A DNA stretch of 64,000 nt from Cloacibacterium sp. TD35 (GCF_028864635.1 NZ_CP104850.1:1308001-1372000), one strand, 5' to 3'. Shown: positions 16,515-25,341, counted from the first letter of the stretch. Program-made: numbers and translations. Notes: generated by a model from the sequence alone, not told the origin.

Positions 16515-18539
16515 ATGAAAAAAGTACCTTTTCTAGTGCTGGCAGCAGCAGCTGTGCTTACAGTTAGCTCTTGTGCATCACAAAAACAATTACCAGAAAA
16601 CGGAATTGCTCTTCATTTTATGGATACTTCAGTTCGTCCACAAGATGATTTCTTCACTTATGTAAACGGAAACTGGGTGAAAACGGTAGAAATTCCTTCG
16701 GACAAAGCAAGTTGGGGAAGTTTTAATGAACTTCGTGAGAAAACAGACGAAAACTCTTTAGCCATTTTGAATAATATTTTGACAGAGAAATATGCAGAAG
16801 GAACAGAAGGCAAAAAAATTCAAGATTTGTACTCTTCTTTCATGAATTGGGACAAGAGAAATGCAGACGGAATTAACCCAATAAAAGCAGATTTAGCAAA
16901 AATTGATGCTATTAAAACTGTAGCAGATTTACAAAAATATTTGGTAGAAGCTACTCCAAATGGCGATAATATTTTCTATATGTGGAGAGTAGGCGCAGAC
17001 CTTAAAGCGTCTAATGATAATGCGATTTATCTTGGCGGTCCAGCTCTAGGTTTAGGAAAAGATTACTATCAAAAAGAAAACGAAGCCAACACCAAAACCC
17101 TTGCAGAATACACCAAATATGTTTCGAGCATGTTGACAGTTTTGGGTTATCAAAATGCAAATGAGACTGCTACAAAAATTGTAGATTTAGAAAAGAGATT
17201 AGCAAAAACTTTGTTAACCAACGAAGAAGGAAGAGATGCTAATAAGCGTTACAATCCTAAAACCGTTTCAGAGCTTTCAGGGTTGGTTAAAAATGTAGAT
17301 TTAGCAGGATATTTAAATCAAGTTGGTGTAAAAACTGATAGAGTAATTCTTGGTGAACTAGGATATTTTAAAAACTTTGATGCTTTCGTAAACGAGGCGA
17401 ATCTTCCTCTGCTAAAAGATTACATGAAATACCACATGCTTTCTGGAAACGCTGGCGTTTTAGATAAAAAACTAGACGATATGCGTTTTGATTTTTACGG
17501 AAAATATCTTCAAGGTCAAAAAGAACAACGTGCCATGAACAAGCGTGGGCTAGAAGTAGTAAATGGTATTTTGGGTGAAGCTTTCGGTAAATTATATGTA
17601 GAAAAATATTTTCCAGCAGAAGCAAAAGAAGAAATGGTAACCATGGTAGATTATCTTAAAAAAGCATACCATGACCATATCTCAAACCTTGATTGGATGA
17701 GTGATGATACTAAAGTGAAAGCTCTTGATAAATTATCGAAATTCAAAGTGAAAATTGCATATCCAGACCAATGGGAAGATTATTCTAAATTAACGGTAAG
17801 CCCAGATTCATATTTCCAAAACAGACAAAATATCACGACTTGGAATTATCAGAAAAATGTAGAAAAAATTGGAACAAAAGTAGATAAAACAAAATGGGGA
17901 ATGACCCCTCAAACCGTAAACGCATATTACAGTGCTTCTAATAATGAAATCGTTTTCCCTGCCGGAATTTTACAAGCGCCTTTCTTTGATTTCAAAGCAG
18001 ATCCTGCAGTAAATTTTGGAGGAATTGGAGCGGTAATTGGTCACGAGATTTCTCACGGATTTGACGATGGTGGTTCTAGATTTGACGGAGATGGAAACCT
18101 TAACAATTGGTGGACAGACGAAGACAGAAAGAAATTTGAAGTAGCTACTGCTAAGCTAGATGCTCAATATTCTGCTTACGAACCAGTAAAAGGAAGTTTC
18201 GTAAACGGTAAATTTACCATGGGAGAAAATATTGCAGATTTAGGTGGTGTAAATATCGCTTTTGATGCGCTTCAAATGTACCTTAAAGACAAAGGAAACC
18301 CAGGCAAAATCAGTGGATTTGACCAAAATCAAAGATTTTTCTTAAGCTGGGCAACCGTTTGGAGAACCAAAGGAACTGAGAAATTCTACATTAACCAAGT
18401 GAAAACAGATCCGCACTCTCCAGGAATGTACAGAGCAGTTGGCCCACTAGTAAATACAGAAGCTTGGTATAAAGCATTTGGTGTAAAAGAAGGTGACAAA
18501 CATTTTAAAAAACCAGAAGAAAGAATCAAAATCTGGTAA
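16515..18539 (+). CDS. M13 family metallopeptidase, lipoprotein (copy 2)
   Basis: 674 residues, paralog of the preceding gene over its whole length. Lipobox SSC (Cys about 20), then a shorter linker that reaches the same LPENGIA start of the mature domain. HEISH (near residue 510), ENIADLGG and the ERIKIW end are intact, so both copies should be active. Differences are spread along the gene rather than clustered, so the duplication is old and functional divergence (substrate range) is possible. Confidence 0.95.
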   Translation: MKKVPFLVLAAAAVLTVSSCASQKQLPENGIALHFMDTSVRPQDDFFTYVNGNWVKTVEIPSDKASWGSFNELREKTDENSLAILNNILTEKYAEGTEGKKIQDLYSSFMNWDKRNADGINPIKADLAKIDAIKTVADLQKYLVEATPNGDNIFYMWRVGADLKASNDNAIYLGGPALGLGKDYYQKENEANTKTLAEYTKYVSSMLTVLGYQNANETATKIVDLEKRLAKTLLTNEEGRDANKRYNPKTVSELSGLVKNVDLAGYLNQVGVKTDRVILGELGYFKNFDAFVNEANLPLLKDYMKYHMLSGNAGVLDKKLDDMRFDFYGKYLQGQKEQRAMNKRGLEVVNGILGEAFGKLYVEKYFPAEAKEEMVTMVDYLKKAYHDHISNLDWMSDDTKVKALDKLSKFKVKIAYPDQWEDYSKLTVSPDSYFQNRQNITTWNYQKNVEKIGTKVDKTKWGMTPQTVNAYYSASNNEIVFPAGILQAPFFDFKADPAVNFGGIGAVIGHEISHGFDDGGSRFDGDGNLNNWWTDEDRKKFEVATAKLDAQYSAYEPVKGSFVNGKFTMGENIADLGGVNIAFDALQMYLKDKGNPGKISGFDQNQRFFLSWATVWRTKGTEKFYINQVKTDPHSPGMYRAVGPLVNTEAWYKAFGVKEGDKHFKKPEERIKIW

Positions 18540-18554
18540 TCAATAGAAATTATC

Positions 18555-18582
18555 AAACCACCGAATTTTCGGTGGTTTTTTT
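18555..18582 (+). terminator. Terminator after M13 copy 2
   Basis: AAACCACCGAA (18555-18565) pairs with TTCGGTGGTTT (18568-18578), then T run. The next gene starts 15 nt beyond it. Confidence 0.88.
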
Positions 18583-18596
18583 ATTAATTTTATCCA

Positions 18597-19430
18597 ATGA
18601 AATTTACTGTAGAAAAAAATATAGTTTTAGAAAATCCTGCAACCAAATCTTTTTTGGCTGATGCTTTTGTTCCAGAAAAAGAAGGAAAATTACCACTCGT
18701 GATTTTTGCCCATGGTTACAAAGGTTATAAAGATTGGGGTGCTTGGAATTTGGTGGCGGAAAAGTTTGCTAAAAACGGATTTTATATCGTGAAATTTAAT
18801 TTCTCGCACAATGGAACTTCGCTTGAGAATCCAGGTGATTTTGCAGATTTAGAAAGTTTCGCACAAAATAATTATTCTAAGGAATTGAGCGATTTAGATT
18901 ATGTAATAGAATATTTTAGTATAGATAATCGAGTAGATGCAGAAAATATTACCTTAATCGGACATTCTAGAGGTGGTGGAATTTCCGTCATTGCTGCTTC
19001 TGAAAATTCTAAAATCAATAACATCATCACTTTGGCAAGTGTAGACACATTGAATAGATTTCCTGTTGGCGAAAAATTAGAAGAATGGAAAAATCAAGGT
19101 GTTTATTACAATTACAACAGCCGAACCAAGCAACAGATGCCTCATCATATTCAGTTTTTAGAAGATTATTTAGCAAATGAAGATAGATTTTCTGTAGAAA
19201 ATGCTGCTAAAAATTTTAAAGGAAATTTCTTAATTATTCACGGTTCAGAAGATGAAGCAGTTCCGTATTCTGCTGCCAAAAATTTACATTCATGGGCAGT
19301 AAATTCAGAATTGATCTTGGTTGAGAAAGGCAATCATACTTTCGGTGCCAAAGAACCTTGGTTAGATTTTAAATTGCCCACTTTGCTGAATACTGTGGTG
19401 AATGATTGTATCAAATTTTTGAAAAAATAA
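18597..19430 (+). CDS. Alpha/beta hydrolase (dienelactone hydrolase/serine peptidase-like)
   Basis: 277 residues, no signal peptide. The elements of a cytoplasmic alpha/beta hydrolase are visible: HGYKGYKDWG oxyanion loop, GHSRGG nucleophile elbow (about residue 123), HGSEDEAVP with the acid, and GNHTFG with the His. Similar proteins are annotated as acyl-esterases or S9-like hydrolases; the substrate is unknown. It begins just past a terminator, so it has its own start; a TAATTTTA box overlaps the leader. Confidence 0.85.
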   Translation: MKFTVEKNIVLENPATKSFLADAFVPEKEGKLPLVIFAHGYKGYKDWGAWNLVAEKFAKNGFYIVKFNFSHNGTSLENPGDFADLESFAQNNYSKELSDLDYVIEYFSIDNRVDAENITLIGHSRGGGISVIAASENSKINNIITLASVDTLNRFPVGEKLEEWKNQGVYYNYNSRTKQQMPHHIQFLEDYLANEDRFSVENAAKNFKGNFLIIHGSEDEAVPYSAAKNLHSWAVNSELILVEKGNHTFGAKEPWLDFKLPTLLNTVVNDCIKFLKK

Positions 19431-19494
19431 ATAGGGTCTTAAACTTCCAAGGTTTAGATTCTTACAGAATGACAAAGGAAATACTTTATTTAAA

Positions 19495-19689
19495 AAAATC
19501 GAAGATTTTTTTAAATGATCTCAGTTTCGGAGGCGTTAAAAAAAAGAATTCAAAATTCGTTTAAAAATTCCTGTTGTTTGAACTCGTCAGAATGACGAGA
19601 GAGTTTCAGGGATTTTAGAATTTTAAATTCTTTTTTAGCCGAAGAAAGTGAAGTCTTGATTTTTGATTCTTTTCATCAAGGAAAAGAAT
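19495..19689 (+). repeat. Structured dispersed repeat, copy 1
   Basis: About 195 nt, with a second copy at 41015-41211 in the same orientation. Elements in order: hairpin AAAAATCGAAGATTTTT; a conserved unpaired block (CTCAGTTTC…AGGCGT); an 18-nt arm at 19541-19558 pairing with 19618-19635 (17 of 18); inner stem AAAATTCCTG with CAGGGATTTT; inner hairpin CTCGTCA/TGACGAG; conserved AGCCGAAGAAAGTGAAGTC; and a final hairpin ATTCTTTTC/GAAAAGAAT (19666-19674 with 19681-19689). It fills the gap between two converging genes, so it may also end their transcripts. Confidence 0.85.
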
Positions 19690-19690
19690 A

Positions 19691-20512
19691 TTAAATATTC
19701 AAAATCTTCCAAGCTTCTTCTATTTTACTCTCTAAAAGAAGTTTTTGAGCTACTACATGTACCTTTTCATCTGCTGAAAAATTTCCTTGAAGTAGTTGTT
19801 CTACATTCGCCAACATTCCTAAATCATTTCCTGTAAAAACGCTAGAATGTTTAATCTCTGAAGGCAACTGATCAAAGCCAATTCCTTTGGTAACCAATGG
19901 TTTTGGAACTTCGAATAGTGTTTCTACAGTTGTTCTTCCGTACCAGTTTCCGCCCAATCTAGAAACCAAATCTAGTTTTTTCTGGTCTAGGTTTCCTTCT
20001 TCATTTAAAAACTCTTCTCTAATATGAATTTTTAAAACTTCACAGATGACTAAATTTCCAGCGCCACCTTCGTTTCCAAGAGGTTTTACTTCGATGACTT
20101 TACATTCAAAATTCACAGGTGATTCTGCAATGAGTGGTGGTTTTACCAATTCTGCTGGGTTTTTAGTTAATCCAGATTTAATAAATTCATCTACACCCGT
20201 TTCATATTCTGTAGACGAAAGTGAAACTTGCTGAACCATGTCAAAATTCACATTTCCGATTACAACTTCTGGAACTTCTAGCACATTATGAAGCGTGTCT
20301 TTTGTAGAATTATCTCGAACTCTTCTCGCTGGAGAAAAAATTAAAATCGGTGGATTAGAACTGAATAAATTAAAAAAACTAAACGGCGAAAGATTCACAT
20401 TTCCGTTTTTGTCTATGGTAGAAGCTAGTGCGATAGGTCTCGGAGAAACAGCTGTTTGCAAAATCATTTGTACTTGCATAGGCGACAATTCTGATGGATT
20501 GATTGTTTTCAT
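19691..20512 (-). CDS. Flavin reductase family protein (FMN-binding split barrel)
   Basis: 273 residues. The N-terminal flavin-reductase-like domain (about 1-190) has SPRPIALAST, NLSPFSFFN and the phosphate-binding SPARRVRDNSTKDT segment; the C-terminal part is an extra helical tail. Such proteins bind FMN and may reduce flavin for a partner oxygenase. It lies at the end of the aromatic catabolism region, which makes a role there plausible but unproven. Confidence 0.87.
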   Translation of the reverse strand: MKTINPSELSPMQVQMILQTAVSPRPIALASTIDKNGNVNLSPFSFFNLFSSNPPILIFSPARRVRDNSTKDTLHNVLEVPEVVIGNVNFDMVQQVSLSSTEYETGVDEFIKSGLTKNPAELVKPPLIAESPVNFECKVIEVKPLGNEGGAGNLVICEVLKIHIREEFLNEEGNLDQKKLDLVSRLGGNWYGRTTVETLFEVPKPLVTKGIGFDQLPSEIKHSSVFTGNDLGMLANVEQLLQGNFSADEKVHVVAQKLLLESKIEEAWKILNI

Positions 20513-20548
20513 TTTATATTAAAGCGATGAAAGTTATAAATGTTATAC

Positions 20549-20561
20549 AAGTTATGAAAGT
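20549..20561 (+). repeat. Left arm of a 13-bp inverted repeat around the four-helix-bundle gene
   Basis: AAGTTATGAAAGT; its exact reverse complement is at 20970-20982, where it overlaps the end of fahA. More copies of AAAGTTATAA-like units lie just outside. The arms bracket the S23-type gene. Confidence 0.6.
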
Positions 20562-20562
20562 T

Positions 20563-20925
20563 TTACTTTTCATTGATTAATGATTTTTTAAGATTTGTCA
20601 GCATTATTCTAATAAAAATTATTTGTTTTTTTATTTCATCATTTAAAGTGATATATTTTAATTTTTCAGCAATTTCTAATTGAGTTTCGAGTTCTGAAAG
20701 TGAGCCTTGAGAAATACTAAGAAATCTAAAGAATTCTTGATTTGATTCTCTTCCAGCTCCTTCTGCAATATTGGAAGGAATAGAAATGGCTGCTCTTTTT
20801 ATTTGATTAGTAAGTATAAATTTTTCTTCATCTGGAAATTGTTCTAAAAGTTTATAGATTTTTACAACAAAATCCATGGATTCTTGCCAAACTTTTAAGT
20901 CCTTATGTGAATTTATTTTCGACAT
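20563..20925 (-). CDS. Four-helix-bundle protein (23S rRNA intervening-sequence type)
   Basis: 120 residues matching the S23/TIGR02436 family: opening HKDLKVWQESMDFV, central QIKRAAISIPSNIAEGAGR and FFRFLSISQGSLSELETQL. These proteins form pentamers of four-helix bundles. They were named from intervening sequences of 23S rRNA genes but often occur alone, as here. Function unknown. It is inserted between two genes of the tyrosine cluster and is bracketed by a 13-bp inverted repeat, which points to acquisition as a cassette. Confidence 0.93.
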   Translation of the reverse strand: MSKINSHKDLKVWQESMDFVVKIYKLLEQFPDEEKFILTNQIKRAAISIPSNIAEGAGRESNQEFFRFLSISQGSLSELETQLEIAEKLKYITLNDEIKKQIIFIRIMLTNLKKSLINEK

Positions 20926-20980
20926 ATATTATTCTAAAATCTATACTTTTTAACTTTTATAACTATATCACTTTCATAAC

Positions 20981-22228
20981 TTACTTAGCTGGTAAAACTT
21001 TTCCTCTTACTTCTCCGAAACCTACTCTTATTCCGTCTTTTTCAGAGAAACCTCTCATAATGATTGTGTCGTGGTCTTCTATAAATTTTCTTTCGGTTCC
21101 GTTTGAAAGTTTCAGCGGATTTTGTCCGCGCCAAGTCAATTCTAGCATCGAACCAAAACTATTTTGTTCACTTCCAGAAATAGTTCCAGAAGCATATAAA
21201 TCGCCAACTTCCACATTGCAACCATTGATGGTGTGATGCGCCAACTGTTGCGCCATATTCCAGTACATGTATTTGTAGTTGCTTTGGCAAATCAGGTTTT
21301 CTTCGCCGTTTTCTGGTTGCAAATACACTTCTAGATTAATGTCGAAATTTTTATCTCCTTCAAATTTCAAATAATCTAACACTTCTGGTTCCTGCTTTGG
21401 TGTTGCACTTCTAAATGGTTCTAATGCTTCTAAAGTCACCACCCAAGGTGAAATAGACGAACAGAAATTTTTCCCTAAAAACGGACCAAGAGGAACATAT
21501 TCCCAACTCTGAATGTCTCTAGCACTCCAATCATTGAAAATCACCATTCCGAAAATAGCGTCTTCGGCTTCTTGGGTAGAGATGCTTTCTCCAATTTCTG
21601 TGTTTTTATTCAATACAAAAGCCATTTCTAGTTCAAAATCCAATTGTTTTGAAGCTCCAAAAATCGGTTTTTCTGCATCAGCCGGTTTCATTTGACCTTT
21701 TGGTCTGTGAAAATTAATTCCCGAAACCACGATAGACGAAGCGCGACCGTGATAACCTACTGGTAAATGTTTCCAGTTCGGGAGCAATGCATTTGCAGGG
21801 TCACGAAACATTTTTCCCACATTGGTAGCGTGTTCTATGCTGCTGTAAAAATCAGTGTAATTCTGTACGTGAAGTGGCATCATCATTTGTACTTTATCTA
21901 AATCATAGAAACATTCTTCTATGGTTTTTTCGTCATGAGAAAGTGATGAACCTTCTAATAAAAGTTCCTGAATTTTTAAACGAACAGCATTGGTTACTGG
22001 TTTTCCTAGTTCTATAAATTCATTGAGCGTGTACGCTTCGAAAACGTTTTCATTTAACCCTTCTATCTCGTCAAAAAATCCGTAATCGTATAAAGTAGCA
22101 AGGTCTATGACCAAATCGCCAATTCTGGTACAACAAGCAATGTATTCTCTGTTAAACACCGCTACACCAAAAGGAATATTATGAATAGAAAAATCTGAAT
22201 TTTGAGGATAATTTATAAAAGATTTCAT
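20981..22228 (-). CDS. fahA: Fumarylacetoacetase
   Basis: Last step of tyrosine breakdown: splits 4-fumarylacetoacetate into fumarate and acetoacetate. 415 residues, as in eukaryotic and bacterial FAH. N-terminal SH3-like domain (IHNIPFGVAVF), then the catalytic domain with GRASS, FELEMAFVLN, NDWSARDIQSWEYVPLGPFLGK and GDLYASGTISG; metal ligands and catalytic His-Asp/Glu positions look intact. Its own promoter-like TATCTTTA is at 22245-22252. hppD and hmgA in the same block complete the pathway. Confidence 0.96.
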   Translation of the reverse strand: MKSFINYPQNSDFSIHNIPFGVAVFNREYIACCTRIGDLVIDLATLYDYGFFDEIEGLNENVFEAYTLNEFIELGKPVTNAVRLKIQELLLEGSSLSHDEKTIEECFYDLDKVQMMMPLHVQNYTDFYSSIEHATNVGKMFRDPANALLPNWKHLPVGYHGRASSIVVSGINFHRPKGQMKPADAEKPIFGASKQLDFELEMAFVLNKNTEIGESISTQEAEDAIFGMVIFNDWSARDIQSWEYVPLGPFLGKNFCSSISPWVVTLEALEPFRSATPKQEPEVLDYLKFEGDKNFDINLEVYLQPENGEENLICQSNYKYMYWNMAQQLAHHTINGCNVEVGDLYASGTISGSEQNSFGSMLELTWRGQNPLKLSNGTERKFIEDHDTIIMRGFSEKDGIRVGFGEVRGKVLPAK

Positions 22229-22252
22229 GTCTTAAAATTTGTTTTAAAGATA

Positions 22253-22284
22253 TAAAAAAGCCCGAAAACAAAAGAATTTCGGGC
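22253..22284 (-). terminator. Terminator after the hppD operon
   Basis: GCCCGAAA (22260-22267) pairs with TTTCGGGC (22277-22284); leftward T run at 22254-22259. It separates hppD and its partner from fahA. Confidence 0.82.
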
Positions 22285-22300
22285 AATATTTCATGATTTT

Positions 22301-22771
22301 TTATTTTACCAGCGTTGTGTCAATCCACTTTTCATTATTATTCATGTTGATTAAGAAAAGGATACCGTCTCTTTCTTGAATCATGAAGTTATATGTAAGC
22401 GGAATACCAATTTTTTGACCTTCTAAAACGTCTGCTCTTACAGAAATGTAATTGTTATTTCTAATGAAATCACCAGAATACAGTTTGGTCGTTTTGCTCT
22501 CAGCAGAAGTATCATTTATTAATTCTACTATATTGATATTTTTATCTGCTAAAAAACTTACAACGTGTTTGTATACCAAAGTTCCTTTATTCTGAATCAG
22601 CACAAAGGTTTTTCCTTCTAAATTCACATTCAGTACTCTTTTTTCTACCTCTCTTTCTTTTAAAAGGCGGTCTAATTTTGCATTAATGTCTTCGTAGTCT
22701 CTAGTATTCGTTTTTTGAGCGAATGAAAAAGCGAATGAAAAGATGGTGAAAAATAAAAATATTTTTTTCAT
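22301..22771 (-). CDS. Small secreted protein of unknown function, behind hppD
   Basis: 156 residues: signal peptide ending FSFAQ (about residue 18), then a mixed alpha/beta domain with a charged first helix (INAKLDRLLKEREVEKR) and a C-terminal strand-rich part (YNFMIQERDGILFLIN). I do not recognise a family. Its ATG is 3 nt past the hppD stop codon, so it is translated from the hppD message. A periplasmic protein tied to tyrosine catabolism is unexpected. Confidence 0.75.
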   Translation of the reverse strand: MKKIFLFFTIFSFAFSFAQKTNTRDYEDINAKLDRLLKEREVEKRVLNVNLEGKTFVLIQNKGTLVYKHVVSFLADKNINIVELINDTSAESKTTKLYSGDFIRNNNYISVRADVLEGQKIGIPLTYNFMIQERDGILFLINMNNNEKWIDTTLVK

Positions 22772-22774
22772 AAT

Positions 22775-23905
22775 TTATAGGTTGCCTCTTCTGGCTTGTT
22801 CTCTTTCTAATGCTTCAAATAATGCTTTGAAATTACCAGCTCCGAAGCTTTGCGCGCCATGTCTTTCTATAATTTCGTAGAAAAGAGTAGGGCGGTCTTC
22901 TACAGGTTTTGTGAAAATTTGTAATAGATAACCTTCTTCGTCACAGTCGATTAAAATTCCTAAGTCTTGAAGTTTTTTAATGTCTTCATCTATTGTTCCC
23001 ACTCTTTCAGGAACCATTTCGTAGTAGGCTTCTGGCGGTGCTGATAGAAATTCTACCCCTCTCGCTTTCAATTCTGTTACTGTTTTTATAATATCTTTGG
23101 TCGCTACTGCGATATGCTGAACACCTTCTCCTTCGTAGAAATCTAGATATTCTTCTACCTGAGATTTTTTCTTTCCTTCTGCTGGTTCATTAATAGGGAA
23201 TTTAGCAAATCCGTTTCCGTTGCTCATTACTTTTGACATGAGTGCAGAATATTCGGTGTTAATTTGCTTATCGTCAAAACTTAAAATATTCACAAATCCC
23301 ATTACTTCTTCGTACCATTTTACTACAGGAATCATTCTGTCCCAACCTACATTTCCTACGCAATGGTCTACATAAAGCAATCCACAATCCGAAGGGTTAT
23401 AATCAGATTCCCATTTTTCGTATCCTGGCATAAATGGCCCGTCGTAATTTTTTCTTTCGATGAACATGTGAACGGTTTCGCCGTAGGTATAAATTCCAGA
23501 CATTTTTACCTCGCCGAATTCATCTTTTAGCGTTTTTGGTTCCATGTAAGGTTTTGCACCACGATTTGTGGTTTCTTCAAATGCTTTATAGGCATCATCA
23601 ACCCATAGTGCAAGAATTTTCACACCATCACCATGTTTTCTTTGGTGCTCACAAATTGGTGAATCCGAAGATAAACCAGAGGTAAGAACCAATCTTATTT
23701 TACCTTGTTGAACTACATAAGAGGCTCTGTCTCTTACGCCAGTTTCTGGTCCTGCATAAGCTACGCTCTGAAAACCGAAAGCAGTTTTGTAATAATGGGC
23801 TGCTTGTTTAGCGTTTCCTACATAAAATTCTATATAATCTGTTCCGTTTATAGGAAGAAAATTCTCTGCCTGCGCTATTTTTTCGGCAAAAGTAAGTGTG
23901 CTCAT
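22775..23905 (-). CDS. hppD: 4-hydroxyphenylpyruvate dioxygenase
   Basis: Converts 4-hydroxyphenylpyruvate to homogentisate, the second step of tyrosine degradation. 376 residues with two vicinal-oxygen-chelate domains. The Fe(II) ligands are visible: His in VDHCVGNV, His in QHIAVATKD, and Glu in the C-terminal region following YLLQIFTKPVEDRPTLFYEIIER. C-terminal GFGAGNF-type helix (SFGAGNFKALFEA) closes the active site. First gene of a two-gene unit. Confidence 0.97.
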   Translation of the reverse strand: MSTLTFAEKIAQAENFLPINGTDYIEFYVGNAKQAAHYYKTAFGFQSVAYAGPETGVRDRASYVVQQGKIRLVLTSGLSSDSPICEHQRKHGDGVKILALWVDDAYKAFEETTNRGAKPYMEPKTLKDEFGEVKMSGIYTYGETVHMFIERKNYDGPFMPGYEKWESDYNPSDCGLLYVDHCVGNVGWDRMIPVVKWYEEVMGFVNILSFDDKQINTEYSALMSKVMSNGNGFAKFPINEPAEGKKKSQVEEYLDFYEGEGVQHIAVATKDIIKTVTELKARGVEFLSAPPEAYYEMVPERVGTIDEDIKKLQDLGILIDCDEEGYLLQIFTKPVEDRPTLFYEIIERHGAQSFGAGNFKALFEALEREQARRGNL

Positions 23906-23980
23906 TTTTCTCTTTTTATTTGGAGTTTGTTATGTGCCAAATTACAAATATTGTGTGATGCGCACAAAAAAAATCAACAA

Positions 23981-24003
23981 AACCTATCTTTTTGATAGGT
24001 TTT
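23981..24003 (-). terminator. Terminator after the CoA-transferase gene
   Basis: AACCTATC (23981-23988) pairs with GATAGGTT (23994-24001); leftward it is followed by a T-rich tract. Confidence 0.65.
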
Positions 24004-24009
24004 ATTATG

Positions 24010-25293
24010 TTATAATGCGTGTGATTTAAATCGTTCGAAGCAGAATTTATCGAGCATTTCTCTGTCATCAGGATGGGCAATGTCTATGAGAAGTTTTGCA
24101 CGCTGTCTCATGTTTTTTCCATACAAATAAGCTACTCCATATTCTGTTACCACATAGTGAATATGACCTCTGGTTGTTACTACACCAGCTCCTTCTTTTA
24201 GGTAAGGAACAATTCTAGGAACTCCTTTTTTGGTTCTAGAAGTAAGGGCAATAATAGGTTTTCCACCTTCAGAAAGTGCAGCGCCACGAATAAAATCCAT
24301 TTGTCCGCCAATTCCTGAATATTGATACGTTCCGATAGAATCTGCACACACTTGACCTGTTAAATCTACTTCTATAGCAGAATTGATGGCTACTAATTTT
24401 TTGTTTCTTCTAATGATGGATGGATTGTTTACATGGGTAACATCCATAAACTGGAAGGAAGGATTGTTGTCGATAAAATCGTATAATTTTTTTGTTCCAA
24501 AACAAAACGCAGTAATGGTTTTATTGAGGTGTGTTCCTTTATATTTATTATTTACCACGTCATTCGCAACTAAATCTATTATTCCGTCACTAATCATCTC
24601 GGTGTGTACACCTAAATCCTTGTGATTGTGAAGTGAACTTAGAACCGCATCTGGAATCGTACCAATTCCCATTTGAAGCGTAGATTTATCTTCTACCATT
24701 TCGGCAATATATTTTCCGATGGTTCTTTCATCATCAGAAACTTTTGCTGCGTAATCTACCGTTAATAAATCGGTTTCATGCCACACCATTTTATCAATTC
24801 TTTTCACATGAAGCATAGAATCTCCTAGCGTTCTTGGCATTTTAGGATTTACCTGTGCAATCACATATTTTGCAGAATCTACGGCGCTTCTCGCTACATC
24901 TATAGAAGTTCCTAGTGAACAGTAACCATGCTGGTCTGGTGGCGAAACATGAATAATAGCTACATCTAATGGAAGAATATTGTTTTTAAATAAAATAGGA
25001 ATTTCACTCAAAAAAACAGGAACAAAATCTCCTCTGTCACTGTTTACCGCTTCTCTTACTGGTGCCGAAACAAAAAGAGAGTTGATGTAAAAACTGTCTC
25101 TATATTCTGGTTTTGCGATTTCTACTTCACCTTGAACGGTGATGGAAACCACCTCTACATCTCTTAATCTGTGGGCTTGCTTTGCTAATTCCGAAATCAA
25201 ATAATTAGGAGTACAAGCACTCCCGTGAAAAAATATTCTTTGGTTGCTCTGGACAAGTGATAAGGCTTCTTCTGCCGTGACGTAATTATACAT
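24010..25293 (-). CDS. Acetyl-CoA hydrolase/transferase family protein
   Basis: 427 residues of the Cat1/4-hydroxybutyrate CoA-transferase family. Visible are GSACTPNYLI at the N-terminus, the presumed catalytic Glu in NSAIEVDLTGQV, the GIGGQMDFIRGA glycine loop, and the C-terminal VTEYGVAYLYGK. It moves CoA between acyl groups (acetate or related acids) or hydrolyses acyl-CoA. Between hppD and hmgA it could activate the acetoacetate or fumarate-derived acids released by tyrosine breakdown; this is inference from position. Confidence 0.9.
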   Translation of the reverse strand: MYNYVTAEEALSLVQSNQRIFFHGSACTPNYLISELAKQAHRLRDVEVVSITVQGEVEIAKPEYRDSFYINSLFVSAPVREAVNSDRGDFVPVFLSEIPILFKNNILPLDVAIIHVSPPDQHGYCSLGTSIDVARSAVDSAKYVIAQVNPKMPRTLGDSMLHVKRIDKMVWHETDLLTVDYAAKVSDDERTIGKYIAEMVEDKSTLQMGIGTIPDAVLSSLHNHKDLGVHTEMISDGIIDLVANDVVNNKYKGTHLNKTITAFCFGTKKLYDFIDNNPSFQFMDVTHVNNPSIIRRNKKLVAINSAIEVDLTGQVCADSIGTYQYSGIGGQMDFIRGAALSEGGKPIIALTSRTKKGVPRIVPYLKEGAGVVTTRGHIHYVVTEYGVAYLYGKNMRQRAKLLIDIAHPDDREMLDKFCFERFKSHAL

Positions 25294-25341
25294 AATATAA
25301 TCGTTTTTATGTTTCTAAACTTTTCAATTTTCTCTGTTTCC

